Part shown: positions 7,378 through 16,440 of the stretch, piece after piece
Position numbering within the stretch: position 1 is the stretch's first letter
Layout: every line of letters starts with the position of its first letter
NCBI RefSeq assembly: GCF_014268445.2
Contig: NZ_CP077089.1
Span: 2,411,501 to 2,475,500, forward strand
DNA: 64,000 bases
Source of the DNA: Pseudomonas tensinigenes
GTDB taxonomy: Bacteria; Pseudomonadota; Gammaproteobacteria; Pseudomonadales; Pseudomonadaceae
Direction: 5' to 3'
Notes under the pieces: generated by a model
Told to the model about the DNA's origin: nothing
Databases searched by the model: none
The model's input: only the letters and a program-made list of their open reading frames with translations
Program-made: the position numbers and the translations under genes

Positions 7378-8997
7378 ATGAAGATTTCTCGACGATGGTT
7401 CATGGCGGGCCTGGCGCTGACCGGCGCTGCCGTGCCGGCGGCTTATTTTGGGCATCGTGAATGGACGAAGCCGGATCCGACGATCACTCCGGGTGAAGCG
7501 TCTTTCGACGTCGCCGACCTCGCCGGACAACGTTTGGCCAGTGCCTTGCGGGGCGTCTGGGATATTCGCTTCGAAGGCCGTGACGCGGGCCTTGAAGGCC
7601 TGCCGGTCAGGGGGCTGCAAGTGTTCCTCGACATCGGTCAGAAAGGTCGTGGCGTCTGTGGTTTCCTGGATACGCCGGAGCGTTTGCGTTCCGGCGAAAC
7701 ACCTCGTTACCGAATTCTTGGCGATCTGGCCAGTGCCGATGCGGCGAAACTGAGTTGGCGGCTGATCGGTGCGCAAGGCCAGATCAGCTATGAGCTGGAG
7801 ATGATCCTTGATGAGGTCTGGGCCGATTTCGGCAACGCCGGCAAAGGCACCCTCAGCGGTAAAGTCTTGCGCCTGGATCGCCCCTTGGCCTTGCCGGTAC
7901 AGGACAATGGTTTCGTCGCAGTCAAGCGCCTGTTTCCCGAGGCGCGTGAACGTACGCCGTTGAATCCGACGTTGCTGGCCTGGTTGATTTCCCCCGAGCA
8001 CCGACTGTTCCACCAGTTGTGGCATGCCACGCGGGACAAGTGGCACACCTTGCCCGAAGACAAGCGCGAAGCCCTGCGCGGCATCGGCTGGCAGCCCGGA
8101 CCGCGTGACAAGGAGCGCGATGCCCGTGGGCCGCGCAAGGATCGCAACGGCTCCGGGGTGGATTTCTTCTTCATGCACCGGCACATGCTCGGCACGGCGC
8201 GTTCTATGCAGGACCTGCCATCGTGGCAATACTTTCCGCTGCCACAACCGGAATTGATCCGTGATCGCCCGGGCTTCGCCCGTTACTTCGACAACCATGA
8301 CGGCACGGCGCTGCCGCCCGCGTGGCTGGCTGACGGTGATGACGAGTACAGCAAGTGGGTCAGCGACATCAAGACGGCCGAGACCTACGAAAGCAACTTC
8401 CAGGTCTGGGAGTCGCAATACCGTGATCCGGTGTACCTGGCCAGACTCACGCTCGGACAGTTCGGTTCCGAGGTTGAATTGGGCCTGCACGACTGGCTGC
8501 ACATGCGCTGGGCGTCTGTACCGCGCGACCCGTCGAACGGTCAGCCGGTGCCTTTCGCGCGTGATCCTGCCGACTTCGCTGCGCGTTGGTACGGCCCGGA
8601 AAACGACTTCCTTGGCGACCCGTTTTCATCCCACGTCAATCCGTCGTTCTGGCATTTTCATGGCTGGATCGACGACCGTATCGAAGACTGGTTTCGCGCG
8701 CACGAGCGCTTCCATCCGGGTGAAGTCACTCGCAAGGTGGTCAATGGTGTGCAGTGGTTTGCACCAGGGCGCTGGAACGAAGTCGATGATCCGTGGCTGG
8801 GGCCGGTCACGCATGGCTGCAGCACTACGCCGGGGTTGCAGGCGGGCAAGACGGTGGAGATGGACCCGGAAACCATGAAGCTGGCACTGCGCATCACCTT
8901 CCTCAATGACGAGAAAAAACTCGCCGGGCTGTTCCGCCGCGTGCCGCAACGGCCGTGGTATGCGCGCAATCTGAAACCTAAAACCAGCCCGGCTTGA
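7378..8997 (+). CDS. pvdP: PvdP, periplasmic tyrosinase forming the pyoverdine chromophore
   Basis: PvdP oxidises the D-Tyr/Dab part of ferribactin in the periplasm to form the fluorescent chromophore. The chosen start (ATG 7378, after GGTAGGG) gives a 539-residue protein with a twin-arginine signal (SRRWFMAGLALTGA). Copper-binding histidine motifs of the tyrosinase family are seen: FMHRHML, LHDWLHMRWAS and PSFWHFHGWIDD. A longer reading frame opens at a TTG at 7339, but that is at the predicted transcription start. The gene is divergent from pvdMNO, with a REPIN between the two promoters. Downstream is another REPIN and the convergent opmQ. Confidence 0.94.
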   Translation: MKISRRWFMAGLALTGAAVPAAYFGHREWTKPDPTITPGEASFDVADLAGQRLASALRGVWDIRFEGRDAGLEGLPVRGLQVFLDIGQKGRGVCGFLDTPERLRSGETPRYRILGDLASADAAKLSWRLIGAQGQISYELEMILDEVWADFGNAGKGTLSGKVLRLDRPLALPVQDNGFVAVKRLFPEARERTPLNPTLLAWLISPEHRLFHQLWHATRDKWHTLPEDKREALRGIGWQPGPRDKERDARGPRKDRNGSGVDFFFMHRHMLGTARSMQDLPSWQYFPLPQPELIRDRPGFARYFDNHDGTALPPAWLADGDDEYSKWVSDIKTAETYESNFQVWESQYRDPVYLARLTLGQFGSEVELGLHDWLHMRWASVPRDPSNGQPVPFARDPADFAARWYGPENDFLGDPFSSHVNPSFWHFHGWIDDRIEDWFRAHERFHPGEVTRKVVNGVQWFAPGRWNEVDDPWLGPVTHGCSTTPGLQAGKTVEMDPETMKLALRITFLNDEKKLAGLFRRVPQRPWYARNLKPKTSPA

Positions 8998-9015
8998 GGG
9001 CTGGGTCATCGTTCA

Positions 9016-9092
9016 TTCGCGAGCAGGCTCGCTCCCACATTTGATCTCCGATGTTAAGAAGATCTTATGTGGGAGCGAGCCTGCTCGCGAAA
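9016..9092. repeat. REPIN, GAGCAGGCTCGCTCCCACA family
   Basis: Left arm TTCGCGAGCAGGCTCGCTCC and its inverted copy are separated by about 26 bases. It lies between the convergent ends of pvdP and opmQ. Confidence 0.9.
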
Positions 9093-9113
9093 GCGGTCTG
9101 CCAGGCAACGCAA

Positions 9114-10508
9114 TTATTGCGTCTGCCATCCACCACCCAGCGCCTTGTACAAGGCAATACTCGCCTGCATTCGCGACAGCCGCAGTTGCACGGTCTGATC
9201 CTGCGCCGCATACAGCGTGCGCTGGGTTTCCAGTACGGTCAGCAAGTCCTCGGCGCCGGCCTGATAACGGCTCTGGGCGATGTTGAAGGCGGTTTGCGCC
9301 TGGTTCAGTTCTTCGCTCTGCCACTGCCGTTGTTGATCAAGACCGCGGATGCTGTTGAGGGCTTTTTCGACGTCGGCGAAACCGTTGATGATGGCGCCGC
9401 GATAAGTTTCCAGCAGCTCTTCCTGACGGGCCGTGGCCTTGTCGCGTTCAGCGCTCAGACGGCCATTGTTGAAGATCGGTGCGATCAGCCCGGCGGTGAG
9501 GTTGTAGAACGGACTGCGCAACAGGTCATCGGCCTGGTTGGCACCGGAGCCAATGCTCGCGCCCAGCGTGATTTTCGGCAGCATCGCCGCTCGTGCCACT
9601 TTGACGTTCGCCTGAGCTGCCGCCAATTGCGCCTCGGCACGGGCGATGTCCGGACGCCGGGTCAGCAGTTCGCTGGGCAGGCCGGCGGATATCGGCGGCC
9701 ATTGCAACTGGTCGAAGGACTCGTGGCTGGCCGGCAGGTCTTGCACCGGGCGGCCGAGCAGGGCCGCCAGGGCGATCTGCGCGTCTCGAGCCTGTTGCTG
9801 GACGGTCGGCAATTGGCGTTGCTGCGCGGCGACCAGGCTTTTTTGTTGCGCCAGTTCAAGCGCCGTGGCGGAGCCTGCGTTGTAGCGCGTCTGCACCAGT
9901 TGCAGGACGTTTTGCGCGTTGGCCAGATTAAGCTCGGCAATGCGGCTCTGTTCCTGTAGCGACAGGACCTGCGTGTAGCTGTTGGCGACGCCGCTGAGCA
10001 GGGTCAACTCGACGGTGGCGCGATCAAACTCGCTGGCTTGCAGGCTGAACTGTGCGCTGTCGCGCGATGCGCGCTTGCCGCCCCAGAAGTCGATTTCGTA
10101 ACTGGCGCTGAGGCCGACGTCGAAGTAGTCCACCGCCCTGTTACTGCTGTCGGCATCCAGTTGACGATAGCCATCGCCACGCAACAGCTTTTGCCGATTG
10201 GCGTTGCCGGTACCTTGTATTTCCGGCAGCAACGAGCCGCCGGCAATCACGGTGTCGGCACGCGCCTGGCGCACGCGAGCGATGGCTGCGGCCAGGTCAT
10301 AACTGCCGACCTGGGCCTGCTCGATCAATTGATCGAGTTGCGGGCTGGCGAAGCGCGTCCACCAGCGCAGGGCGTCGCGTTCGGCGCTGGTGTTGTGCGG
10401 TGATTGCCAGGCGGCAGGCGGCACGATGCCGCTGTCCGGGGGTTGTGGGGTACTGCCGCAAGCGCTGAGTATCAGGCAGACGGTCAACAGACTGAGGCGC
10501 GGTTTCAT
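9114..10508 (-). CDS. opmQ: OpmQ, outer-membrane channel of the PvdRT efflux pump
   Basis: This is a TolC/NodT-family outer-membrane factor of 464 residues. The chosen start (ATG 10508) gives a lipoprotein signal MKPRLSLLTVCLILSACGS with a lipobox LSAC. The body has the two-repeat alpha-barrel pattern (LIEQAQVGSYDLAAAIARVRQAR, LLTRRPDIARAEAQLAAA, DVEKALNSIRGL). In P. aeruginosa, PvdRT-OpmQ exports recycled and newly made pyoverdine from the periplasm. An upstream in-frame start at 10610 would overlap pvdT by about 95 bp and hide the lipobox, so it is unlikely. opmQ is last in pvdR-pvdT-opmQ, 7 bp after the pvdT stop. Confidence 0.93.
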   Translation of the reverse strand: MKPRLSLLTVCLILSACGSTPQPPDSGIVPPAAWQSPHNTSAERDALRWWTRFASPQLDQLIEQAQVGSYDLAAAIARVRQARADTVIAGGSLLPEIQGTGNANRQKLLRGDGYRQLDADSSNRAVDYFDVGLSASYEIDFWGGKRASRDSAQFSLQASEFDRATVELTLLSGVANSYTQVLSLQEQSRIAELNLANAQNVLQLVQTRYNAGSATALELAQQKSLVAAQQRQLPTVQQQARDAQIALAALLGRPVQDLPASHESFDQLQWPPISAGLPSELLTRRPDIARAEAQLAAAQANVKVARAAMLPKITLGASIGSGANQADDLLRSPFYNLTAGLIAPIFNNGRLSAERDKATARQEELLETYRGAIINGFADVEKALNSIRGLDQQRQWQSEELNQAQTAFNIAQSRYQAGAEDLLTVLETQRTLYAAQDQTVQLRLSRMQASIALYKALGGGWQTQ

Positions 10509-10515
10509 AGAGCGA

Positions 10516-12489
10516 TCATTCACTGGTAAGGGCCGTGACCGGGTCGAGTCGGGCAGCTTTGCGGGCCGGCATGAAGCCGAAGACAACACCGGTGACCAAG
10601 GCGCAACCAAAAGCGCCGAGTACCGCCATCAATGAGAACGCCACCGCGACTTCACTGAGAATCAGCACGCCGCCAATGATCAGCGCCAGAGCGATGCCGG
10701 CGATGCCGCCGACCACCGATAGCATCACCGCTTCAGTGAGAAACTGGCGCAGGATGTCGCGCTGGCGGGCGCCGGTGGCCATGCGGATGCCGATCTCGCG
10801 AGTGCGTTCGCGAACGGTCATGAGCATGATGTTCATCACGCCGATGCCGCCGACCAGCAGCGAGATCGCCGCAATCGAGCCGAGCATCAGCGACAGGGTG
10901 TTTTGCGTGCGCGCTTCGGCCTGGATCATCGCCGCGTTGTTGGTCAGTTCGAAATCCTTCTTGCCGTTGTGCAGGTTCAGCATCAGTTGTTCGATGGCGT
11001 GTTCGGTGTCCTTGACCTTGCGCGCGTCGGCGGCAGCGATGGCCACGTACTCCGGATTACGCGTGCCGAACAACCTCACGCTGGCGGCGGAGTAGGGCAC
11101 GGCGATGCGGTTGTCACTGTCGGAATCGCCGGAGCTGGCACCTTTTTCCGCCAGTACCCCGACCACCTGAAACGGCACGTTCTCGATCAGAATGTACTGG
11201 CCGATCGGGTTGGCAACGTCTTTGAGGAGTTTGCTCCGCACCTTGTGGCCGATCACCGCAACGGCTGCTGCGTTCTGTTCGTCGGCCTCTGTGAAGTAAC
11301 TGCCCTGAACCACCGGCCAGTTGAAGATTGCCGGGAAGTTGGTGTCATTGCCGCCAACGTAACTGAGGTGGTCGGCATTGCCGAAGCGCACACCGGCCTC
11401 GGCGCCGTTGACCGGCATGATCCGCTGTACTTGTGGCAGGCTCGCCAGGGCATGCACATCGTCGAGGGTGATGATGCCCGGTGGCGTTCGCGGGTTGGGC
11501 GCCGAGCCGCTGAGATAAATGATGTTCGAGCCGAACGCGCCCATTTGTGCCATGACCTGGCGCTTGCTGCCTTCGCCGACGGCGAGCATCACCACCACCG
11601 AGGCTACGCCGATGATGATGCCGAGCAGGGTCAGCGCGGTGCGGAAGCGGTTGATCCACATCACTCGCCAGGCGGCGTGCAGGGCGTCCACCAGTTCGCC
11701 TTTCCAGGCCCCGGTGGCTTCGGCACCTTCGCTCAAGCGCTTGCGCAGATCCACCGCTTGCAGGGCGCCGGGATTGGCACTGTGCTGGGCGTCAGGGTTG
11801 TTTCTGGCGCTATCGCTGATGATCAAGCCATCGCTGATTTCGATAATGCGTTTGGCCCGCGCCGCCACTTCGCGGTCGTGGGTGATGAGAATGACCACAT
11901 GGCCCTGGCTCGCCAGTTCATCGAGCAGCGCCATGACTTCCTTGCCGCTGTGGCTGTCGAGGGCGCCGGTCGGTTCGTCGGCCAGGATGATATGGCCTCC
12001 ATTCATCAGTGCGCGAGCAATCGACACGCGTTGTTGCTGGCCTCCGGAAAGCTGATGGGGGCGGTTGCCGGTGCGCGAGGCGAGGCCGAGACGGTCGAGC
12101 AGGGCGGCGGCGCGCGCGTGACGCTCGGCGGCAGGGGTGCCGGCGTAGATCGCCGGCATCTCGACGTTTTCCTGGGCCGAGCCGGACGGAATCAGGTGAT
12201 AGCCCTGAAACACGAAACCGAAGGCTTCTCGGCGCAGCCAGGCGAGTTCATCGCTGTCGAGGCCGGCGACGTTTTCCCCGGCGAAGCGGTATTCGCCGGA
12301 CGTCGGCCGGTCGAGGCAGCCGAGAATGTTCATCAGCGTCGATTTGCCGGAACCGGACGCGCCGACAATCGCCACGAACTCGCCGGCGTGAATCGACAGG
12401 TCGATGCCGCGCAACACGTGAACTTCGGGAGCGTCACCGCCGCCGTAGGATTTGCGGATGTCCTGCAGGTCGATCAGAGGCGTTTGCAT
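10516..12489 (-). CDS. pvdT: PvdT, MacB-type ABC transporter for pyoverdine efflux
   Basis: The 657-residue protein joins an N-terminal ATPase (Walker [10 protein letters not shown], signature LSGGQQQR, Walker [13 protein letters not shown]) to a MacB-type membrane part with one helix near residues 275-295, a large periplasmic domain, and three C-terminal FtsX helices. It works with the adaptor PvdR and channel OpmQ. Its ATG follows the pvdR TGA directly, and the GGAGG ribosome-binding site lies within the last pvdR codons, so the genes are coupled. Confidence 0.95.
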   Translation of the reverse strand: MQTPLIDLQDIRKSYGGGDAPEVHVLRGIDLSIHAGEFVAIVGASGSGKSTLMNILGCLDRPTSGEYRFAGENVAGLDSDELAWLRREAFGFVFQGYHLIPSGSAQENVEMPAIYAGTPAAERHARAAALLDRLGLASRTGNRPHQLSGGQQQRVSIARALMNGGHIILADEPTGALDSHSGKEVMALLDELASQGHVVILITHDREVAARAKRIIEISDGLIISDSARNNPDAQHSANPGALQAVDLRKRLSEGAEATGAWKGELVDALHAAWRVMWINRFRTALTLLGIIIGVASVVVMLAVGEGSKRQVMAQMGAFGSNIIYLSGSAPNPRTPPGIITLDDVHALASLPQVQRIMPVNGAEAGVRFGNADHLSYVGGNDTNFPAIFNWPVVQGSYFTEADEQNAAAVAVIGHKVRSKLLKDVANPIGQYILIENVPFQVVGVLAEKGASSGDSDSDNRIAVPYSAASVRLFGTRNPEYVAIAAADARKVKDTEHAIEQLMLNLHNGKKDFELTNNAAMIQAEARTQNTLSLMLGSIAAISLLVGGIGVMNIMLMTVRERTREIGIRMATGARQRDILRQFLTEAVMLSVVGGIAGIALALIIGGVLILSEVAVAFSLMAVLGAFGCALVTGVVFGFMPARKAARLDPVTALTSE

Positions 12490-13662
12490 TCAACCTCCGC
12501 TGCCGTCGGCCGGGCCGATCAGCAAATGATCGCCTTCGTTCAAGCCCTCGATAATCTGCACTTTGAGACGGTCGCTGATGCCGGTGCGTACTTCGCGGGA
12601 CTGAATCTCGCCATTGGTGGCGATGACCTGCGCGGTCTGCCGATTGGCCGCCGCGCTGCCTTGCAGGGCGGCGACCGGTGCGGTGAGCACGTTTTTCGCC
12701 TGGTCAGCGACGAAGAACACTTGCGTGGTCATCTCTGCCATCAAGGCGTTGTCGGCGTTATCGACGTCCAGCAGCACGGTGTACAGCACCACGCGCGCGC
12801 TGCCGCTTTTACTCGAACTGGCCGGGCTGCCACCGCCCTGGCTGGTCTGGTCCAGCGGTTTGGGTGGCACCGGCAGAATTTGCCGAACGGTGCTGCTCCA
12901 GCGCCGATTGCCACCGCTGAGTGTGGTGAAGTAAGCAGTCATGCCCGGTTTGACATGGCCGATATCGGCCTCGGAGACCTCGGCCCAGACCGTCATCGGC
13001 GACAGTTTGGCGATGCGCAGAATCAGTGGCGTCTGTTGCTGGGCATTGAGTGTCTGGCCTTCGCGGGCATCGAGTGCGACCACGGTGCCTTCCATCGGCG
13101 CATAAATGCGCGTGTAACCGAGTTCGGCCTGATCACTGCGCAGACTGGCCTCGGCCTGACGGATCTGGGCGCGGAACATGTCGATACGTGCCTGGGTGGC
13201 CTTGAGTTCGGCGCGGGCGGTCTGCACGTCTTCTTCACGGGTGGCGCCGCCGGCCGCGAGGTTCTGCTGGCGCTGGTACTTCTGCCGCGCCAGTTCGTGC
13301 TGCGCCTGTTGCTCTTGCAACTGCGCCTTGAGGTTTTCGATGGAGAACTGGCTGGCGTCGAGCTTGGCCTTTTGCGTCGACGGGTCGATTTCCACGAGCA
13401 ATTGGCCTTGCTTGACCACGTCGCCGACTTCCACATGGATTTTGCGGATTTGCCCGGAAGCCTGGGCGCCGACATCCACGTAGCGCCGTGGCTGCAATGT
13501 GCCAAGGGCAGTGACGCTGCTTTCGATGTCGCCGCGACTGACTTGCACGGTGGCGAACTTGTCCCGGCCGGGCGGCAATATCTGCCAGGCGGCTACGGCG
13601 ACAACGGGAATCAGACAAAGGGCTACGAGCAGGGCGCGTCGGGCGGGGCGGGGACGTTTCAT
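12490..13662 (-). CDS. pvdR: PvdR, MacA-type periplasmic adaptor for pyoverdine efflux
   Basis: This 390-residue membrane-fusion protein has an N-terminal membrane anchor (ALLVALCLIPVVAVAAW), a biotinyl-lipoyl domain split around a long coiled coil (about residues 95-195, rich in Gln, Ala and Lys), and a beta-barrel region. It connects PvdT to OpmQ across the periplasm. It is the first gene of the operon; the promoter is the iron-starvation box at 13771-13794, roughly 110 bp upstream. The next 320 bp to the sigma gene hold no open frame for FpvR. Confidence 0.94.
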   Translation of the reverse strand: MKRPRPARRALLVALCLIPVVAVAAWQILPPGRDKFATVQVSRGDIESSVTALGTLQPRRYVDVGAQASGQIRKIHVEVGDVVKQGQLLVEIDPSTQKAKLDASQFSIENLKAQLQEQQAQHELARQKYQRQQNLAAGGATREEDVQTARAELKATQARIDMFRAQIRQAEASLRSDQAELGYTRIYAPMEGTVVALDAREGQTLNAQQQTPLILRIAKLSPMTVWAEVSEADIGHVKPGMTAYFTTLSGGNRRWSSTVRQILPVPPKPLDQTSQGGGSPASSSKSGSARVVLYTVLLDVDNADNALMAEMTTQVFFVADQAKNVLTAPVAALQGSAAANRQTAQVIATNGEIQSREVRTGISDRLKVQIIEGLNEGDHLLIGPADGSGG

Positions 13663-13770
13663 GCAGGGTTCCGGCCAGTGGAAATCGACCCGTCATCCAG
13701 CCGGCACCGCACAGGGGCCAAGACCGAACGCTGGCGCAGGAGGCGACAGATACGGGGAACTGTTTTTTAA

Positions 13771-13794
13771 ACGAGGGACGCGTTGGGTAATTTA
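13771..13794 (-). promoter_or_regulatory. Iron-starvation (PvdS) box of pvdRT-opmQ
   Basis: Minus strand: TAAAT (13794-13790), 16 bases, CGT (13773-13771). Confidence 0.8.
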
Positions 13795-13870
13795 AGCGCT
13801 GAAAAACGCGGTAACAGGTATAGAAGCTAACAATTTGTCGGGCAAATCGAAACAGCGCTTTAAATCTATA

Positions 13871-13885
13871 TGAGAATTACTATAA
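13871..13885 (+). promoter_or_regulatory. Fur-box-like operator of the ECF sigma gene
   Basis: TGAGAATTACTATAA matches the 7-1-7 Fur motif TGATAAT-N-ATTATCA at 12 of 14 fixed positions. It lies about 97 bp before the chosen start of the sigma gene, in an AT-rich stretch suited to a promoter. It would place the sigma factor under iron repression. Confidence 0.65.
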
Positions 13886-13981
13886 ATTACGCATCTGAAA
13901 TTGCCAGCATCGTGCCACTGTCGTTTTGACGGTGGCGGGTGTGGCTCAAGGATCGAAACCGCACTGCTGCGGCCGGGAGTC

Positions 13982-14464
13982 ATGTTGGAAAACTACTATC
14001 GCGAGCTGGTGTGTTTCCTGAACGCCAAGCTGGGCAACCGCCAGGTTGCCGAGGATGTGGTGCATGACGCCTATTTACGCGTACTCGAGCGCTCCAGCGA
14101 CACGCCGATCGAGCAGCCCCGGGCGTTTCTTTATCGAACGGCATTGAATCTGGTCATCGACGACCATCGTCGCAATGCCTCGCGCCAGGTCGAATCGCTG
14201 GAAGTGCTCGACAACGAAGAGCGCTATTTCACCCCGTCGCCCCATGGCACCCTCGATCACGGTCAACGCCTGGAGATGCTCCAGCGCGCGCTGGCCGAAT
14301 TATCGCCGCTGTGCCGCGAAAGCTTTCTGCTGCGCAAGATCGAAGGCCTGTCCCACAACGAAATCGCCGCAAGCCTGGGCATTTCCAAAGCGCTGGTGGA
14401 AAAACACATCGTCAATGCCATGAAGCATTGCCGGTTACGCATCAAACAATGGGACGCCCATTGA
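13982..14464 (+). CDS. fpvI: FpvI-like ECF sigma factor
   Basis: This is a 160-residue ECF (iron-starvation class) sigma-70 factor. Region 2 is at about residues 5-70 (LVCFLNAKLGNRQVAEDVVHDAYLRV and RAFLYRTALNLVIDDHRR), and region 4 helix-turn-helix at about 110-155 (LSHNEIAASLGISKALVEKH). The start is ATG 13982; an upstream in-frame extension to 13901 has no family support. Its place between pvdR and pvdA matches fpvI of P. aeruginosa, where FpvI drives the ferripyoverdine receptor gene fpvA. PvdS is an alternative name but is usually encoded apart from this cluster. The usual anti-sigma partner fpvR is not adjacent. A Fur-box-like sequence lies upstream. Confidence 0.85.
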   Translation: MLENYYRELVCFLNAKLGNRQVAEDVVHDAYLRVLERSSDTPIEQPRAFLYRTALNLVIDDHRRNASRQVESLEVLDNEERYFTPSPHGTLDHGQRLEMLQRALAELSPLCRESFLLRKIEGLSHNEIAASLGISKALVEKHIVNAMKHCRLRIKQWDAH

Positions 14465-14475
14465 TCCTTCCTCAG

Positions 14476-14499
14476 TAAATTTTTTTTCACCGTCCTCGT
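14476..14499 (+). promoter_or_regulatory. Iron-starvation (PvdS) box of pvdA
   Basis: TAAAT at 14476-14480 and CGT at 14497-14499 with a 16-base spacer, 97 bp before pvdA and 12 bp after the sigma-gene stop. Confidence 0.82.
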
Positions 14500-14596
14500 T
14501 CCTACTCAACAGACGATCTGCTGTCCTGCTTCGGGCCGGTCAGGTCACCCAGGCTTTATCCCCACGGTTGAGGGGTTCATCCAGAGGACACTGGAA

Positions 14597-15931
14597 ATGA
14601 CACAGGCAATTGCATCGCCCATCGTTCACGACCTGATCGGCGTCGGTTTCGGCCCTTCGAACCTGGCGCTGGCCATCGCTCTGCAAGAGCGCGGCCCGAT
14701 CCAGGGTGAGCTGGATGTGCTGTTCCTCGACAAGCAGGCCAACTACAGCTGGCACGGCAATACCCTGTCGACGCAAAGCGAGTTGCAGATTTCCTTCCTC
14801 AAGGATCTGGTGACCCTGCGTAATCCGACCAGTCCGTATTCCTTCGTCAATTACCTGAAGTACCACGGTCGCCTGGTCGACTTCATCAACCTCGGCACCT
14901 TCTATCCGTGCCGCATGGAATACAACGACTACCTGCGTTGGGTCGCCGGGCAGTTCACCGAGCAGAGCCGTTATGGCGAAGAAGTGCTGACCATTGAACC
15001 GGTGCTGCACAACCATCAGGTTGAAGCATTGCGGGTTATTTCCCGTGGCAGCGATGGCCTGCAACATGTGCGCACGACCCGCTCGGTGGTGGTCAGCGCC
15101 GGCGGCACGCCGCGTATTCCCGAGGCGTTCAAGGCGCTGAAGGGCGACACTCGCGTGTTCCACCACTCGCAGTATCTGTCGCAGATGGCCAAGCAGCCGT
15201 GCGTGAACAATCAGCCGATGAGCATTGCGATCATCGGCGGCGGGCAGAGCGCGGCGGAAGCCTTTATCGATCTGAACGATTCGTTCCCGTCGGTGCAGGT
15301 CGACATGATCCTGCGCGGTTCGGCCTTGAAGCCTGCGGACGACAGCCCGTTCGTCAACGAAGTGTTCTCGCCGGAGTTCACCGATCTGGTGTTCCAGCAG
15401 AACAGTGCCGAGCGCGAACGTCTGGTCAACGAGTACCACAACACCAACTACTCGGTGGTCGACATCGACCTGATCGAGCGCATCTACGGCATCTTCTATC
15501 GTCAGAAGGTCTCGGGGATTGCCCGTCACGCGTTCCGCACCCTGACCACCGTCGAGAAAGCCACCGCCACCGAAAACGGTATCGAACTGGCCGTGCGCAA
15601 CAACGCCACCGGCGAAGTCACCGTGCGCAACTACAACGCCGTGGTACTGGCCACCGGTTACGAGCGGCAGATGCACCGCAAACTGCTGGCGCCGCTGGAA
15701 GAATACCTCGGCGATTTCGAGGTTGATCGCAACTACAAACTGATTACCGACGAACGCTGCAAGGCCGGCATCTACATGCAGGGCTTCTGCCAGGCCAGTC
15801 ATGGTCTGAGCGATACGCTGCTGTCGGTGCTGCCGATTCGTGCGGACGAGATTGCCGGCTCTTTGTATGAGCATGGCAAGAACCGTGGGCATCGTTCGAT
15901 GGCGGATCTGTTGTTGGCGACTGCCAGCTAA
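14597..15931 (+). CDS. pvdA: PvdA, L-ornithine N5-monooxygenase
   Basis: PvdA hydroxylates the side-chain nitrogen of L-ornithine using FAD, NADPH and O2, giving the hydroxamate precursor of pyoverdine. The 444-residue protein shows the FAD motif GVGFGPSNLALAIAL near residue 16, the NADPH motif IAIIGGGQSAAEAF near residue 210, and the ATGY-containing motif VVLATGYERQMH near residue 350. The length equals that of P. aeruginosa PvdA (443). It has its own iron-starvation promoter. With no pvdF formylase in the locus window, the hydroxyornithine may be cyclised or acylated by another enzyme; this is inference. Confidence 0.96.
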   Translation: MTQAIASPIVHDLIGVGFGPSNLALAIALQERGPIQGELDVLFLDKQANYSWHGNTLSTQSELQISFLKDLVTLRNPTSPYSFVNYLKYHGRLVDFINLGTFYPCRMEYNDYLRWVAGQFTEQSRYGEEVLTIEPVLHNHQVEALRVISRGSDGLQHVRTTRSVVVSAGGTPRIPEAFKALKGDTRVFHHSQYLSQMAKQPCVNNQPMSIAIIGGGQSAAEAFIDLNDSFPSVQVDMILRGSALKPADDSPFVNEVFSPEFTDLVFQQNSAERERLVNEYHNTNYSVVDIDLIERIYGIFYRQKVSGIARHAFRTLTTVEKATATENGIELAVRNNATGEVTVRNYNAVVLATGYERQMHRKLLAPLEEYLGDFEVDRNYKLITDERCKAGIYMQGFCQASHGLSDTLLSVLPIRADEIAGSLYEHGKNRGHRSMADLLLATAS

Positions 15932-15951
15932 ACCTGTTTTGCCTGATACAC

Positions 15952-16030
15952 CGCTTTCGCGAGCAGGCTCGCTCCCACAATGGTTCTGTGTACGCAGGAC
16001 AAAATGTGGGAGCGAGCCTGCTCGCGAAGG
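15952..16030. repeat. REPIN, GAGCAGGCTCGCTCCCACA family
   Basis: Inverted REP pair 20 bp after pvdA: TTCGCGAGCAGGCTCGCTCC and its inverse, spacer about 25 bases. Confidence 0.9.
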
Positions 16031-16174
16031 GGCCATCAAAATCACCGCAAAATCCCAATCCTGAACCCTTCCTGAACATCCCCCACATTCCCCGACTCAC
16101 CTCCTTTTGCGGGTTTACTCTCCCATCATCGGGGCGTAAGCTTCGCGCGTTTTCATCAATAGCGGAGACCCACA

Positions 16175-16240
16175 GTGGGTACTTGTTCGAGTGACAGTTG
16201 TCGGCCGGTCTCGGTAACCGGCAGATTCTCGGCAAGATAA
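16175..16240 (+). CDS. Possible 21-codon leader peptide upstream of mgtA
   Basis: GTG 16175 follows AGCGGAGA with good spacing and reads MGTCSSDSCRPVSVTGRF and three more residues to TAA. It overlaps the first hairpin of the leader. Nothing is known of it; the position recalls MgtL of Salmonella, but the sequence is unrelated and less proline-rich. It may be a chance frame. Confidence 0.25.
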   Translation: MGTCSSDSCRPVSVTGRFSAR

Positions 16241-16407
16241 CGCGCAGATTTTCTCTGTCGTTGTCTCGCCGTAAAAGCGAGCAGCGGCATCCCGTGCATG
16301 ATCCGTCCGTGGTCATGTCTAGACGTCCTTCTCATCGACGCTGAACAGAGCGTGGTTTCGACTTCACTGTCGTAATCGCAGCCCTATCGACACGCCTGTC
16401 TTTTCTG

Positions 16408-16440
16408 ACCGGCGCGCCAGGCCTTGCCGTGCCGGTTTTT
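16408..16440 (+). terminator. Intrinsic terminator just upstream of mgtA
   Basis: ACCGGC (16408-16413) pairs with GCCGGT (16431-16436), extended inward by GCG/CGT, followed by TTTTT. The 3' half (GCCGG, 16431-16435) can instead pair with CCGGC at 16441-16445 across the T-run, giving a mutually exclusive hairpin. No coding gene precedes it for 480 bp, so it ends either a leader RNA or a small RNA. Confidence 0.6.

Larger units (their letters stand above)
13663..13981. other. Divergent regulatory region pvdR / ECF sigma gene
   Basis: This 319-bp gap carries the minus-strand iron-starvation box of pvdR (13771-13794) and the Fur-box-like site ahead of the sigma gene (13871-13885). No protein-coding frame or RNA gene was recognised. 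In P. aeruginosa this position holds the anti-sigma gene fpvR, which is absent here. Confidence 0.75.

Noticed and set aside
10903..13770. Plus-strand open frame of 955 codons opposite pvdT and pvdR
   Set aside because: It is the antisense shadow of two clearly recognised genes; its translation has no domain and it lacks a plausible start site.
13663..13981. fpvR anti-sigma gene between pvdR and the sigma gene
   Set aside because: No frame longer than a few dozen codons with a membrane segment exists here; FpvR needs over 300 codons.
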